Assembly: GCA_963854835.1 (NCBI GenBank)
Contig: OY978525.1
Span: 26,993,253 to 27,057,252, forward strand
Length of the DNA stretch: 64,000 bases
From: Megamerina dolium
Taxonomy: Eukaryota > Arthropoda > Insecta > Diptera > Megamerinidae
Direction: 5' to 3'
In this document: piece after piece, positions 22,263-34,369 of the stretch
Layout of the letters: the number at the start of each line of letters is the position of its first letter
How positions within the stretch are numbered: position 1 is the first letter of the stretch
Notes under the pieces: generated by a model
Told to the model about the DNA's origin: nothing
Database searches by the model: none
Seen by the model: the letters and a program-made list of their open reading frames with translations, nothing else
Made by a program: the position numbers and the translations under genes

Positions 22263-23802
22263 TATGTACTCTATGAAGCAGGGTGGCTATTTTGGAATTT
22301 TCGGATATCTTAAAATGTGAAATTTAATGCAATTTAACTTAATATTATTTACCGATCGATTTTAGATAGAATTTAGAGTAATTTTTGTTTGCTCCTCCAC
22401 AAATTCGTTTCGCCTTAATCAGTATGTAGTATATTTACCTACTTCCATATAAATAGTTGTTTCGTTTTTCCATTCAGTTTATTTGTTTGCCACTTTTTCC
22501 CATTCTGTTGCAATAATTCTCATACAAACAAACAAATTGTACGTACGAGCATTGCACAACGTAACAAGTGGCTACAAAAGAGCACATAATGTTGAAAATA
22601 CAACAAAAACAAGAACAATAAGAATAACAGCATGAAAAAGTTTCTTTCGAACAAGGACATTTGTACGTATCGTACATGCTCTTGTTATTATCATTGCATT
22701 GTTGTTTATTTTGTGAACTTGTATTGTATGTAACTATGTACAAGTATATCTGTATTTATCTATGAAGAAGAAGAAAGGGGAACCGGTCTTTTTGAAGGGA
22801 ACATTCCACAAGCAAATTAAATCAGTTTTTCGTGGGCGTTACTACTTTTTCTTCTTCGACGTCTTCTCTATTTACAATTTCATCATGATCTTCTTGCTTT
22901 CTTGTTATGCCCTACTTTGAATGAATGTTATCAAATAATGGACGAGAAAACGTGTAGTTAGTTCCTTTGAAAATGTAATATTTTTTTCGAAAAAGAAAAA
23001 TATTTTTTCATTTTGATTTTTTCTTTACCACACTTACCACTTATTTGTAAATTTTTTTTTTGTTGGTTCCTACTATTTCTATTTTTATTATTCTTAAAAC
23101 ATATTTTATTAAAGTCAATTTCAGTTGCAATTTTCTTCTCCATAGAAACACAATTCAAGTCAAATATTGTTCAGATGAAAATGTATTGTAATATTCAGGC
23201 AGTTAAAAATAGTACATCAGCATCATTGTTATAAGAAATGTTCATTCATTTGTTCGAAAAATAATAAATGAAAAAATTTGGCTCAAAATGGTATTACAAT
23301 ACAATTTTTCTACCTATAAAAGGGAATAAAATATATGAACAAATGTATATGTAGCATATAAGACAAAACTGTAGTACAACTACATTTATATGAAGGAAAT
23401 AACAATAAAGAGAAAAATAACAATGTAATAATATTTTCTATAGTCGTATGGCAAAAGCACAATTTCATGTAAAATATATTGATGGAAATACTCGTACCAA
23501 AAGAGCCAACAATTGGAAAGGAAATCCATTGGGAGGAATAAAGGCAGATATGAATATAGGCTAATTTAACAATCTAAATATATATACTTGAATATTTTTG
23601 AAATATAAATAGTTTTCCATTTGTACTTTATTGAACCTCAACAATATTTTTCAACTATGTTAAATATCGAATCGAATCGGACAACCTAAAGAATTACTGA
23701 AACTATGATACATTTATTCCAAATTGATCGATATGTAATTAAAATTTTTACTCAAATTTATTGTACGCTTCAAATTTATTATTTGCTTTGAAAATATCAT
23801 TT
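22263..23802. other. AT-rich non-coding DNA
   Basis: No recognisable gene. Frames at 22474-22743 and 22958-23234 are low-complexity and lack family resemblance. Confidence 0.5.
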
Positions 23803-23880
23803 TAAATGTCTATTCACTTGCTGTCAAAATCAGTCAAAAGTTTTCAATTTGGTTGTGCGCATCGTATTTTTTTTTTCACG

Positions 23881-24084
23881 ATGGAAAATTATGAGAATTT
23901 GCGAAAAATACAGCATCTACGGGAAGTTTTGTTAAGTTACTTTTTTGCAAAGAAAAGTGCAGCTGAAAGTCATCGTGTGCTTGAGGAATTGTACGGCGAT
24001 AATTCTCTATCCAATGCACAGTGTAAGGAATTGTTTGTGCGCTTCAAAAACGGTGATTTTGAAGCGCGTGCCTTCATTTTCTAG
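23881..24084 (+). pseudogene. Mariner M2 transposase N-terminal fragment
   Basis: It starts MENYENLRKIQHLREVLLSY and continues FFAKKSAAESHRVLEELYGD then QCKELFVRFKNGDFE, the first helix-turn-helix of mariner transposases. It loses homology shortly after FKNGDFE (about 24063), where foreign sequence begins. The upstream in-frame ATG at 23806 lies in what is leader in the sister copy, so 23881 is preferred. Confidence 0.75.
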
Positions 24085-24223
24085 CTGGGGTAACGCTCAA
24101 TCAGCCAGGGTAAACAAGAGGGCAGCAAACAACTCTTGTTGTAGGAGGAAGACCGAATTACACACTTACTGTAAAATTGACAGTAATAGTACCGACACTG
24201 GAGTGTTCGGATCGGATGATATA

Positions 24224-25308
24224 CAAAGTGCGACAATTATGTGTTAAGACTCGAACCAAATCTCAGCAACCAAGCGCGCCATCTATGTGTGAGTACATGC
24301 GGTTTGAAGCTTCAACCTTCCTCTACTAACTGCCAAAATTTCATGGCATTTGGTTGACATTTAATGTTTATTGATATTCATTTTACAAAACATGTGTTCG
24401 TTTGATGTTGAAATTTCAACATGGAGCAAAGAGCGGTCATTAAATTCCACACAAAAATTGGTAAAAGTGCATCAGAAATATTCGGAATGATGCAGCAAGC
24501 GTATGGCTATGCTTGTTTATCAAGATGAAATGTTTTTATATGGCATAAACGGTTTGTGGATGAAAGATGAAATAAAAGAAGGAAGGCCAATTTCAGTGCG
24601 GACGCCGGATGCGATACAGAAAGTTAGTGATTTTATTACAGAAGACCGCAATGCTTCAGTGAAAATGATGGAAGAGGCCTTAAATATCAACAGAGAAACT
24701 ATCCGACTCATTCTTCACGAGGATTTGGGCAAAACAAAGGTCTGCGCGAGATTTGTTCCACACACATTGACCGAGGACCAAAAATTAATGAGAGTCAGTC
24801 ATTCTAGAGACATGGTTGCAGCTGCATAAAATGATCTAAACTTCCTGAAAATAATTGTTACAGGTGCGAAATGAAAATCAAAAAACTCACCACAAGCCAA
24901 AAAAGCACGAAAAGTTCCACCAAAAATCAAAACAATGCTCATCACATTGTCACACAGCACTCATTGTTCGTCAATTTTTGGCTCGGAATCAGGTCTGTGT
25001 GTTGAATCACACGCCGTATTCACCTGATTTTTCACCGTGCGACTTCTTTTTGTTCCCAAAATTGAAATTGAAGTTGAAAGGATGCTTTTGTGGTGACATT
25101 CAGACCATACAACGGGTTTCGACGAGGGCACTGGAGGCAATTCCGAAAAATTAGCTGGAACATACGTTTGAATCACTATTAAATCGATGTAACAAGTGTA
25201 TTGAAGCAGGAGGAGAATATTTCGAATAAATATACCGAAAAATTAGCAGATATCGTGTTTTAATTGTGTTTTCTAGAGGCAGTCTTAATACATAATTGTC
25301 GCACCTTG
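24224..25308 (+). mobile_element. Mariner family M1, internally deleted (copy C), nested
   Basis: Both inverted repeats are well preserved (CAAAGTGCGACAATTATG at the left; the complement of CATAATTGTCGCACCTTG at the right) and are flanked by TA at 24222-24223 and 25309-25310. The 1,085-bp element is the best-preserved M1 copy. The transposase frame starts MEQRAVIKFHTKIGKSASEI at 24421. It is then broken: a frameshift near 24500, loss of the DETW segment containing the first catalytic Asp near 24864, and deletion of the second Asp region near 24950. The same central deletion occurs in copy A. Confidence 0.88.
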
Positions 25309-25799
25309 TACATTTCGCGGTAAAATTCCTACTTTTTATTTTATTTGATTATCTTTTCGTTTACAAAATGAAGTTTTTACAATTAAAGTAAAAGAAAAAG
25401 AGGCTTTGAAGTACAGAAGAATTATTTAATTGAAATTACAAGTCAATGAAAATACTCTATTCGTTATAATCGAATTATTCAAATGAGACTACAAATTTAT
25501 AAAACTACCCTATTCGTATCCTACGCAAGCAAGAGGTAGACAAGGAATGGAATGTAGGTGGAACCAGCGCTCGAGCTGGTTGCTCCTGGTTTTTAAGTCG
25601 TCAAAGTAGATATGTCACTTGTCCGATCATATACGGAAATCACTTTTCTTGATTCTTGTTGGTTCAGTATGATCTTTATCTATTAGACGCATGATAAACT
25701 AAACAAGAATTCTCATATTTGCTCCACGTGTTTGTCTTTATTTGTCTGTGCTTTTACCTTCATTCAATTAATATACAAACACTAATTATACACATCAAA

Positions 25800-25888
25800 G
25801 TTGTGATGTGTTTTGGCACAAGTGCTCCGTGGGTTCGTCCCACCACCTGACTTTGTCCACGTGTACGGGTTCGATTCCGCATCGCAAC
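25800..25888 (+). other. tRNA-like sequence, possible tRNA relic or second SINE head
   Basis: Nine bases at each end can pair (GTTGTGATG with CATCGCAAC, one G-T). A B-box-like GGGTTCGATTCC lies at 25867-25878, an A-box-like TGGCACAAGTGC near 25815, and a strong internal hairpin GTGGG-TTCGT-CCCAC at 25829-25843. At 89 nt it would need a long variable arm. The arms do not fold into a standard cloverleaf by eye, so I do not call a functional tRNA. Confidence 0.35.
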
Positions 25889-25918
25889 ATGGATTTTTAT
25901 ATTAATAAATTTGTAACA

Positions 25919-26310
25919 CGAACATGCGGGTTACACTGGACAACCGAAAAAGTTTGAAGACGAGGATTTGGAGACATTACTCGACCAAGACTTGGTCAAA
26001 CCGCAACGGAAAAGCTGCACCAACAACAATTGATGCTGTTAAAGAAAGAATGATCCAGAAACGGCCACACATTGCCATTCCGTTCAAAAACTATCTTGCT
26101 AATAGCGGGTGGGAAATTTTACCTCACCCGCCTTATAGCCCAAACCTGGCGCCTTCAGATTACCACTTGTTCTGGTCCATGCAGAACGCCCTTGATGGAA
26201 TACGCTTCACTTCAGTCATCGGAATCAAGAGTTGGCTAGAATCGTTTTTGACCTCCAAGACGGCGGAGTTCTTTTGGGATGAAATCCATAAATTGCCAGA
26301 AAGATCATAG
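25919..26310 (+). pseudogene. Mariner M2 transposase C-terminal fragment
   Basis: It begins out of frame with GQPKKFEDEDLETLLDQDLV-type sequence. A frame open from 25924 to 26310 then reads RPHIAIPFKNYLANSGWEIL, PHPPYSPNLAPSDYHLFWSM and a C-terminal helix region ending IHKLPERS. The third catalytic Asp (APSD) is present. The first Asp and the HDN part of the second motif are deleted. Confidence 0.8.
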
Positions 26311-26414
26311 TTTTTGATGGACAATACTTTGAATGACATGTTTTTTTACAGGATTCTTAAAAATAAATGATTTTTGAGAACTAAAAAACCTCGGTTGTTA
26401 ATTCACACACTCAA

Positions 26415-28094
26415 TATGTCCTAATATATGGTAGTGAAATACAAGAAGACGAGCTGAAGGCAGAAAAAAGACGGAGATTGTTAACAACAGTCCAAGCGCT
26501 ATAGCTCTGAGAGTGGAAAAAGAGTGATAAATGAAGTGGGAGCCGCAACAAAGAGAAATAAAACGGCGGATGCGTATTTGAGCTTATATTGATAGGTACG
26601 TTCTGCGTTATGGATGCGACATTAGTACACAAAGAATATGAAATGAAATAAAAACAAATCGCAGAATGTGATACAAAAATTTTGTTGTAACACAATACTT
26701 AGCACTATCTTTAAGCAAAACATTAGTCAAAGTCGAGTGGTTAATTTCTTCATAATCACTAATCTGACTTTGACACAATGTGGATGTGCATTCTAATATG
26801 CAAGTGGAAAGCATAGAATTCGATGACGAGTTTCTCAATATCTGTGTATATACTTGGTTTGGCTGACTTCGCAGTAGTTTCTCCTATCAGCACCATTTCT
26901 ATCACCAGTATGGGCCCTAAGGCTTCAACTGGAATAATCTGATACCTTTGTCCAAAATTCTCATTAGTCTGGTGCGTGAGATATTGAGTATTTGAGACTA
27001 ATGGCGTGTCAATGTTCCTAGATTGATTTGCACACTTTCGGCTGGTGGTGGTTGTTTCATTTCGGTGTCTTATCACCAATCGAAAGGTTAGGGTAACATG
27101 AATGAATTGGTGTTCTTGACCATAATTGAATTGATTTATTTTGTTTCGTGAAGTTATGATATCGACTTAGCTTATTATTAAAAAGGAAACCACTGTACTA
27201 AAAAAAAAAACACTATACTCTATACAAAGATAATGGGTCTCCTTTTTTTGCCTAATCTGCATCGAAATATAATTTACAACTGAATTAAAGGAAACATTTC
27301 CTACAATTGAATGGAAAAAGTCATTGAAATTCATACATTTAGGATGATTCGTAAAGAATAATTTCTAATCTTCCTACCTCTGCGTATACAAGTATTTGTA
27401 GAAATCCGTAGAATCATTAAAGTATGAATGCATTGTCAATCAATAAAATTTTTACATTATTCTATTTATCAATCTAGTATATAATATCACTTCCAACCAA
27501 ATCAAGATATCTAGGACAAGGTTAATGCTATACTCACATACGTGCTAATGTGTAGGTATATATTTTATAATACATGTACATAATTCAATTCAGTGAATAA
27601 TGAGAAATAATAAATGCTACATTTGAGATGTGTGGATATACATTTGTAATGCTGTAATCCAAGGCATGCATTTGTATTTGTGTACATAAATAAATTTATA
27701 CTCTTATAATTATATATAATCTTGTAGAGATTTCGTAGAATTTTTATATGCACGATTTCATGAATTCATATAAGCGTAAGTATTTAATATCGCATCAATT
27801 TTTACACAGATATCGTATAAGATTTATACATATATCGTACTTACATTTGCATTTATTGTATTTGAGATTTTTCTGTAGAAAAATAACTTTTGCGTTCGTT
27901 GGCTGATGGTGTTTATTTGTATTCAAGTGCGAAACAGTAAAACTGTTTCAAGTCGCACGCATATAAGGGATGTGGCATAGAAATTTGAAATATGAAAATC
28001 GGTAATACCACTATACGCTTAACGAATCTTTACGTAATTCTCAACTGCTCTCAGTATTCTTAATTTCTTAAAGTGAAATTTTAAGAAACAACTG
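26415..28094. other. AT-rich non-coding DNA
   Basis: No recognisable gene. Frames at 26411-27079 on the minus strand do not resemble any family I know. Confidence 0.5.
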
Positions 28095-28096
28095 TA

Positions 28097-29276
28097 CAAC
28101 TTAATTCGGTACGCTTGCAAAAGATGGCTCTAGCTGTCATATGTAGTTGACATAAACAGCTGATTTTTGCTTCGGTAGAAAGCTGTGACATTTGTCAATC
28201 ATTTTTAATTTGTATTATATTGAGTTTTAAACAGCATAATTAATTTAAATTGCATCGAAAATGTTCGAATTTGTATTAAATATAGAGCATTTGCGGGAAG
28301 CTAAACATTTTTTTTTATTGTAATTGGAAGAGTGGTTCAGCTGAAGCGCATCTGTTCCAACAGACAAATCATGCAGTGTGTAGTGTCGATGATTCGAAGG
28401 TGGTGATTATAGTGTTGATGACAAACCAGGTCTACCTGGTCAGTCAAAATGTTTGAAGAATTGGAGGATTTACTGAGTGGAGACTCGTGTCAAATGCAAG
28501 AAGAACTTGCAGAATCGTTGGAAGTCGCTCAACAAGCCACTTTAAGATGCCTGAAAGCCTTGGGGAATGATTCAAAATCAAAGACTTTGGGTGCCATATG
28601 AATTGAAACCAACTGGCATTGAAAGGCGATTTTTCACATGCCAACTGCTGCAGGAGAAACAAAAATAGAAGAGTTTTTTTCATCGTATTGTGACTGGCGA
28701 TGAAAAATGGGTCCATTTCCATAATCCCAAGTGCACAAAATCGTGGGTTAAGCCCGGTTAGTCGTCAAAATCAACTGCAAAGCCCAATATTTATCGTTCG
28801 AAGGTTTGTGTGGTGTATTATGAGCTGCTCCAACCGAACGAAACCATCACCAGGTTTCGCTACCTACAGCAATTGATGCGTTTGAGCTAAGAACTGCAAG
28901 AAAAACAATCGCAATATGCTGAAAGTCACGACAAAGTGATTTTGCAGCCTGAGAACGCTCGACGCAACGCAAGCCAAAGCATACTTGGAAACGCTGAAAT
29001 GGGCCATCCGCCTTGATCTGATTACCACTTATTCCGATCAATGGCTCATGGTCTGACGGAGCAGACTTCCGTTCTTCCGAAGAAGTCAAAAATTGGGCCG
29101 ATTCGTGGATCATATCAAACGATGTATCACTTCAAACGATGGTAGATGGTATCCGAAAATTACCAGGAAGATTAAAAAAGGTAGTGAGCAATGGACAATA
29201 ATTTTAATATTGTATAAATTCGTATTGATATTAAAATAAAGCTTCAAAACAGCAAAATTCGGACCGAATTAAGTTG
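28097..29276 (+). mobile_element. Mariner family M3, nearly full length, inactive
   Basis: Inverted repeats CAACTTAATTCGGTACG and the complement of GGACCGAATTAAGTTG are flanked by TA at 28095-28096 and 29277-29278. The 1,180-bp element carries a complete but frameshifted transposase. It starts MFEFVLNIEHLREAKHFF at 28261 and has LEDLLSGDSCQMQEELAESL, VTGDEKWVHFHNP (first Asp) near 28690 and KVCVVYYELLQPNETITRF. The second motif is degraded (VILQPENA in place of VIL-HDNA, near 28938-28960). Multiple stops make it inactive. Confidence 0.85.
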
Positions 29277-29569
29277 TACTACCCATATCTTCATAACAAC
29301 TCTGAGCTAGTGAGTTAGAGAGTCAAACTATGACCACCGAACTCAGTGAAGTCTAAAAGTCAATTTTAGTGCTCACTTAGACATTTTGGATGGTGAATAA
29401 TATTGTAGCTGTAATTCTACTATAAAACGTCAAACCATTTTGGTGATTTTTAGAATGGTTCAAAAAAAGAAAAAATATTAAATGGTTTTCAGATGCGATC
29501 AAGTAAGGTGTGAACATTTAAAATGTATTTCTTTTCATGAGACACGAAATGGAATGAATTTAGTTTTCT

Positions 29570-30700
29570 TGTGGAAATTTGTAAGTCATTCGCTGTCAAT
29601 TTATGCTATGGAAATTGATGTCTTATATCTTTAATATCATGGCTGGGTTAAAGTCATTTGAAGTCAATAGAAATTTGAAGTCACTTGAAGTCACTGGGAA
29701 TGAATTGAAGTTGATTGAAGAAATTCGGAAGTCATTTTGTATAAATTTATGCAATGGAAATTAAAACTTTATATTTTCAATATCACGATTAGATTAAAGT
29801 CACATGAAACCAGCTGAATTTTTAAGTTCACTTTAAAGAATTGAAGCTTCTTGGAGAAATTTTGAAATTTTCGTATCAATTCATACCATGAAAAATGAAA
29901 ATGTATATTATGAGTGGGTGCCGTAGCTCAGTGGTTAGTGTGTTCGCCTTCTGATCTGTAGGTCGTGGGTTCAATCCCCGGCTGATGCATAACAAATTCA
30001 ATATCGAAAAGATTTTTCTTTCGAATGGTACCCACCTGTCGGCAAGCAATTGGCAATTCTTCCGACAGTAACAACTTGCCATGAAAAAGCTTCTTAAAGA
30101 ACTCTGTGACAAGAAAAAGTGATGTCACAAGTGTTCTGCCGTTCGGAACCGGCTAAAATAAGTAGGTCCCTTCTAATACTGTCCAAATTTAAGACGCACA
30201 ACAGTAATGGAAGAGAAGCTCGGCCAATGAGTCCTTTGGGGCTTTAAGTGCCACATATTTATTTATTTATTTTTATTTATATTATGAGTGTGCTAAAGTC
30301 ACTTTAAATCAATAGAAATTTGAGGTCACATTGAAAACAGTTCTTATTTGAAGTCACAGTAAATCATATTGTGTCTCTTGAATTTATTGAAGTTACATGA
30401 AATCTTTTTGAGTTAATTGTAATTTCAAGTGACTTGAAGTGATTTTAAATTTCAAGTGACTTTACAATCAGAATGATTTAAAATGACATCAAATCTTACG
30501 ATTTATTATATTTCAATGATTTCAAATAAAGACTGCATTCCCCTGCCGCCAAAATATACTTTATTACCTACAAAAATATCCAAGCTGTCATTCAAAACAA
30601 AAAACTGATTCCACGTGACGTCGACCGAACTCAAATTTCCATTACATTCGAAAAATTTAAATGACTTCAAGTGACTTTCAAATTTCACGATTTAAAATTG
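29570..30700 (+). repeat. Degenerate tandem repeat, unit about 135-146 bp
   Basis: Landmarks recur: TTTATGCTATGG at about 29600, TTTATGCAATGG at about 29746 and ATTCATACCATG at about 29878. Each is followed by an ATATC or TATATTATGA block and then AAAGTCA and GAAGTCA motifs. The third unit is split by the SINE at 29917-30277 and resumes after it (GCTAAAGTCACTTTAAATCA). Further TTCAAGTGACTT motifs, also inverted, extend to about 30700. No coding. Confidence 0.6.
29917..30277 (+). mobile_element. tRNA-derived SINE, subfamily A, with 13-bp target duplication
   Basis: The A box TAGCTCAGTGGTTAG lies at 29924-29938 and the B box GGTTCAATCCC near 29968. The body and 3' end are as in the other copies (AGCTCGGCCAATGAGTCC, GTGCCACATATTTATTTATT). 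The perfect duplication TATATTATGAGTG at 29904-29916 and 30278-30290 proves target-primed retroposition. The open frames 29876-30128 on the minus strand are shadows of this element. Confidence 0.93.
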
Positions 30701-31243
30701 CATAGAAATATTGCGTGCAAAAACAAAATAAAGTGGACTACAAAAACATCCAGTCAGACTGTAGCTGTTACTTATGTATGCCATCAATTGATTACATCCC
30801 TGGACACCTCTGATATGCATTTAGCAGTGCGTACGAGTATGTGAAATTTTTTGATACAATATTTAAAGTATTGTAGAAAATTCGCAGAACGAGTGAGCTT
30901 TATTTATAAATACAGCTAAGTACATATATTCCCATATACATATGTATAAGGTGCATATCTGTGAATGAATACTAGTCGTACATACTTGAATATGTATGTA
31001 TTATATACAAGTAATATTTACTCGTATGTGTTTATATGTTTGAGCAACAGTCTGCAATGACATTACTTTCGCTAGTTGTTTGTTGTTGTTGTTGCTGTTG
31101 TTATTGTTGATAATGATGTTTACGTGTATATTGGTGTCGTTGATGAAGGCGTTTAATGCTGGATGAGATAATGAAATATACGAACAGTAATAGCAACCAA
31201 CACTACCTACTCTCACTATTACTGTACTACGTTTATATAATAC
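30701..31243. other. Non-coding DNA with TTG microsatellite
   Basis: A (TTG)n-like tract lies at about 31077-31108. No gene recognised. Confidence 0.45.
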
Positions 31244-31245
31244 TA

Positions 31246-31826
31246 TTGGGTGTGTGATTTAGTAACCGGCCTTTTTTAGTGCTCAAAAATCATTTGTTTT
31301 TAAGAATTCTGTAAAAAACATGTCATTCAAAGTATTGTCCATCAGAAACTATGATATTTCCCTATCTTTCGGTCAATATTGAAAAATTACAGACTGGTGT
31401 CTGGCCGCATATTTCGCCCATTTCTCGATTATTTCTCTTTTCAACTGCATCAATTGTTGTCGGTACAGCTCTCCTGTAATGGTTCGACCAGGTCATGGTC
31501 GAATAATGTCTCCGAATCCTCGTCTTCAAACTTTTTCGGCTGTCCAGAACGTTCTTTGTGTTTGATATCAAAATTCCCGGTATACAATTTCACAAGCAAA
31601 CGATAACTTTCAGCAGCACTTTTCTTTGCAAAAACGTAACTTAACAAAACTACCCACAAATGCTCCTTTTTCGCCAATTTTTAACATTGAATTGAAAACT
31701 TTTGACTGAATTTTGACAGTAGGTGGATAGACATTTAAAATGACATTTCGGACAATGATGTACGACATTGCGCTTGCACGTGGCGCCATGCAACGTAAAA
31801 GGCCGGTTACTAATTCACACACCCAA
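31246..31826 (-). mobile_element. Mariner family M2, 581-bp deletion derivative (copy E)
   Basis: Inverted repeats TTGGGTGTGTGATTTAGTAA and the complement of GTTACTAATTCACACACCCAA are flanked by TA at 31244-31245 and 31827-31828. On the minus strand it encodes a transposase N-terminus starting KKEHLWVVLLSYVFAKKSAA near 31672. That joins to GQPKKFEDEDSETLFDHDLV and then to a short 3' remnant. All catalytic motifs are deleted. MITE-like. Confidence 0.88.
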
Positions 31827-31828
31827 TA

Positions 31829-34369
31829 GTTTGCGATTTCTATTCCTATTTTACTCTACTTCAACTATATGCGCATAAATTCATATACAAACACGTATTT
31901 ATATATTCATATATCTACTTGTAAAGCAATGCTCTTTTAATTTATTTGTTTTTTTTTTTGTGTGTTATTTTTCCTTGTTTTTTGTATTCGCTTTTCCCTT
32001 TTTCCGTTTACAATTGAATGGACACAAATGTTTCGTTTTGATTTTATTACGATTCTCATACAAATACACGTACCCGTAACATATGTGTATAGTATGTACT
32101 ATGAGTATATGGAACTATGTATATGATACAAATTGTCAACATTTTCTGTACCATGAAAATGTTCATAAGAATGTCAGCATTTGTATATGTATGTAGGTAT
32201 ATCTGAAATTGTCATTTTCATACTTTTGCATGACTATAGAAGTGTATAAAAATGAAATTTATTAAAATATGAAATTTTAAATTGCTACAAACAGCAGCAT
32301 GATGCAACTGAATGTGTGACATTTATATGAAAACAATGACAGTAACATGACTGTAATATGTATTAATTATACCTTAGTAACACGTATATATGTGGAACAG
32401 AGAAAATAATATTAGTGGAAATTACGACAAAAATTGTGTACTAAATATACTTCCTAAAATAATAGGTACCTAGTAGTAGTTGCTAATATTTGGCATTTTG
32501 GGCGTAGTATGCTTCATATGAAAATATCTCTATATTTAGCATAACTCGCGAATCCAGTCTCAACGCCAATGAATGTTAATATTCATAAAACAAAATCTGA
32601 AAAAATGTCAATTGAGCTTCTTCTTTTGGTATTGTTGTCCGTTTTCAATCTTTTGCAAATATGTGATATTTAAAAACATAAAGAATGATTACATTATTCA
32701 AAATATTGCTTATCACTTGCCACATCTCTCAAACAGTTTATGATTTTCCTCTCGAAAAAATATTGACTCTCCTCTTGATATGATCCAAATCTGAAGAGAA
32801 TTTGTATTTCTGAGCAACTAAATTATTGTACATCCATCAAGAAAAAGATACATAATGTGCAGTAAATCAACTGATTTAGTGTTTCCATATATTTTTTGAT
32901 AACTCCACTAACATGTGGACAAGATTTGTTATGCTGCAAAATAAGTCTAAAGTACCTTTTCTCGAATTGTGAAAATTTTATCTCTCAATGAGAGTCTAAA
33001 GTGAGTCAATTGTGTTTAGTAGTGTTTAATAGTGACGTTTTAAGTAGATCCTAGTAGGTCATAATAGTCCAAGACCAACTGGCCCCACTAAATATGCAGC
33101 ATAGCCTCTGAACAATGAAGACTTTGAGATGGTGTCGCTGTTAAGGCATGGAGAAGCGGAGTCCTCTATAATTATTTGCCTTTGTATTATCTTAATGCAT
33201 ACATTACGCATTCATAGTCAAAATGATCGACGCTGTTCCGCGTCTCTCAATTTCAATTTGTACAACAGTCAAATTTCTTGTTTTTGACACATTCCCATGG
33301 TGCTCAAATAAATATATTGAAATGGCTTTATGAGTTATTCTATAACCCATATAGTCTATATGTTCCTGTTGCATTCTATAGGAATCTGCATCTGCAATGC
33401 CTGTCAATTTATATATTTTTCATTTTTGATTACCCAGGGCGAAGTTTGTGCTTAAGGCTAAAATTAACATCTTTGAAATGTCAAAACTATTATCTGCATG
33501 ATTTGTTTGGCGGACCAGATTCCCCGTAAATTTCCACAAGCAATCAATTCATTGCAGCTGTACTTTCCTTTAAATTAGAAGATATGATTTAAACATCCCA
33601 TAAATACACTTTATTTAACACAAACTTGGACTTGCAATATGGCTAAAACCAAAATATTTTTGTGTAAAACTCAGAGCCATATAAGAAAAATCAACTATTA
33701 CCATAAACTGCATACTGGCAGCACCATTCTTTCTAATTGCGCAGAACTAATGCACGATAAGTCACAAAATGACGTATTGAATACTTATTTCGGGTGCCAG
33801 ACCTATAGTACCATATGCATCCCTTGCATGATGGCCTAAGGTAGAAGCAATAAAAAAATTAAATAAACTGTTTGTGCCTTGTTTGTGTCAGAATCATGGT
33901 GGCAATGAAAACTTGCCTTATTGATGCTTTTGGGGATGTTTTTAAACAGCTCATCATCTCCTATCTTAATCTATAAGGACCCTTATTTAAGCGCCTTAAG
34001 ATTTCTGAATTCAGCGAATTCAAAAGCAGAGATATTAATGAACATTTGCAGGTCTTCGAAAATTTTCTACATAGCTTCATCATAAAGGGCCACATGACAC
34101 ACACTCCTCAAAACTAGTCTTCTTTAAGAATTTTGTGATTGTTATCAATGACAGTGAGATATAAAACGCGGCTCTTAGGTTTAGTAAACAGATGGGTCGT
34201 AATTACAAAATAGTAGAAGAGGATGGGAGTAAATGGCCGGCGATTAAAAAAAAAACTAGCAATTTTCAAGGCGAAAATAAACCATATTGAAATTTGTGTG
34301 ATAGGATATGATCTTCTTAGGAAGGTGAAAGCAGTTTACATTTACATATTGCCAGACAATCAAGCGACC
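31829..34369. other. AT-rich non-coding DNA
   Basis: No recognisable gene or repeat. The stretch near 33.05-33.18 kb is less AT-rich, but I cannot assign it. Confidence 0.45.

Larger units (their letters stand above)
23803..26414 (+). mobile_element. Mariner family M2, split by later insertions (copy F)
   Basis: The left part (about 23803-24082) matches the 5' leader and N-terminus of the M2 copy at 31.2-31.8 kb, and the right part (25919-26414) matches its 3' side. It ends with the inverted repeat AATTCACACACTCAA before TA at 26415-26416. The left terminal repeat is not visible. Between the halves lie unrelated DNA, mariner M1 copy C and a tRNA-like sequence. M2 itself lacks the central catalytic part. 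Confidence 0.75.

Noticed and set aside
22021..22320. 99-codon frame at the end of the GTCY repeat
   Set aside because: It lies wholly in a non-coding repeat and its frame is not kept in the sister copies R1 and R2.
29876..30128. Two overlapping minus-strand frames, nearly repeated at 56175-56417
   Set aside because: They are reverse translations of two SINE copies, so their similarity reflects the SINE, not a protein family.
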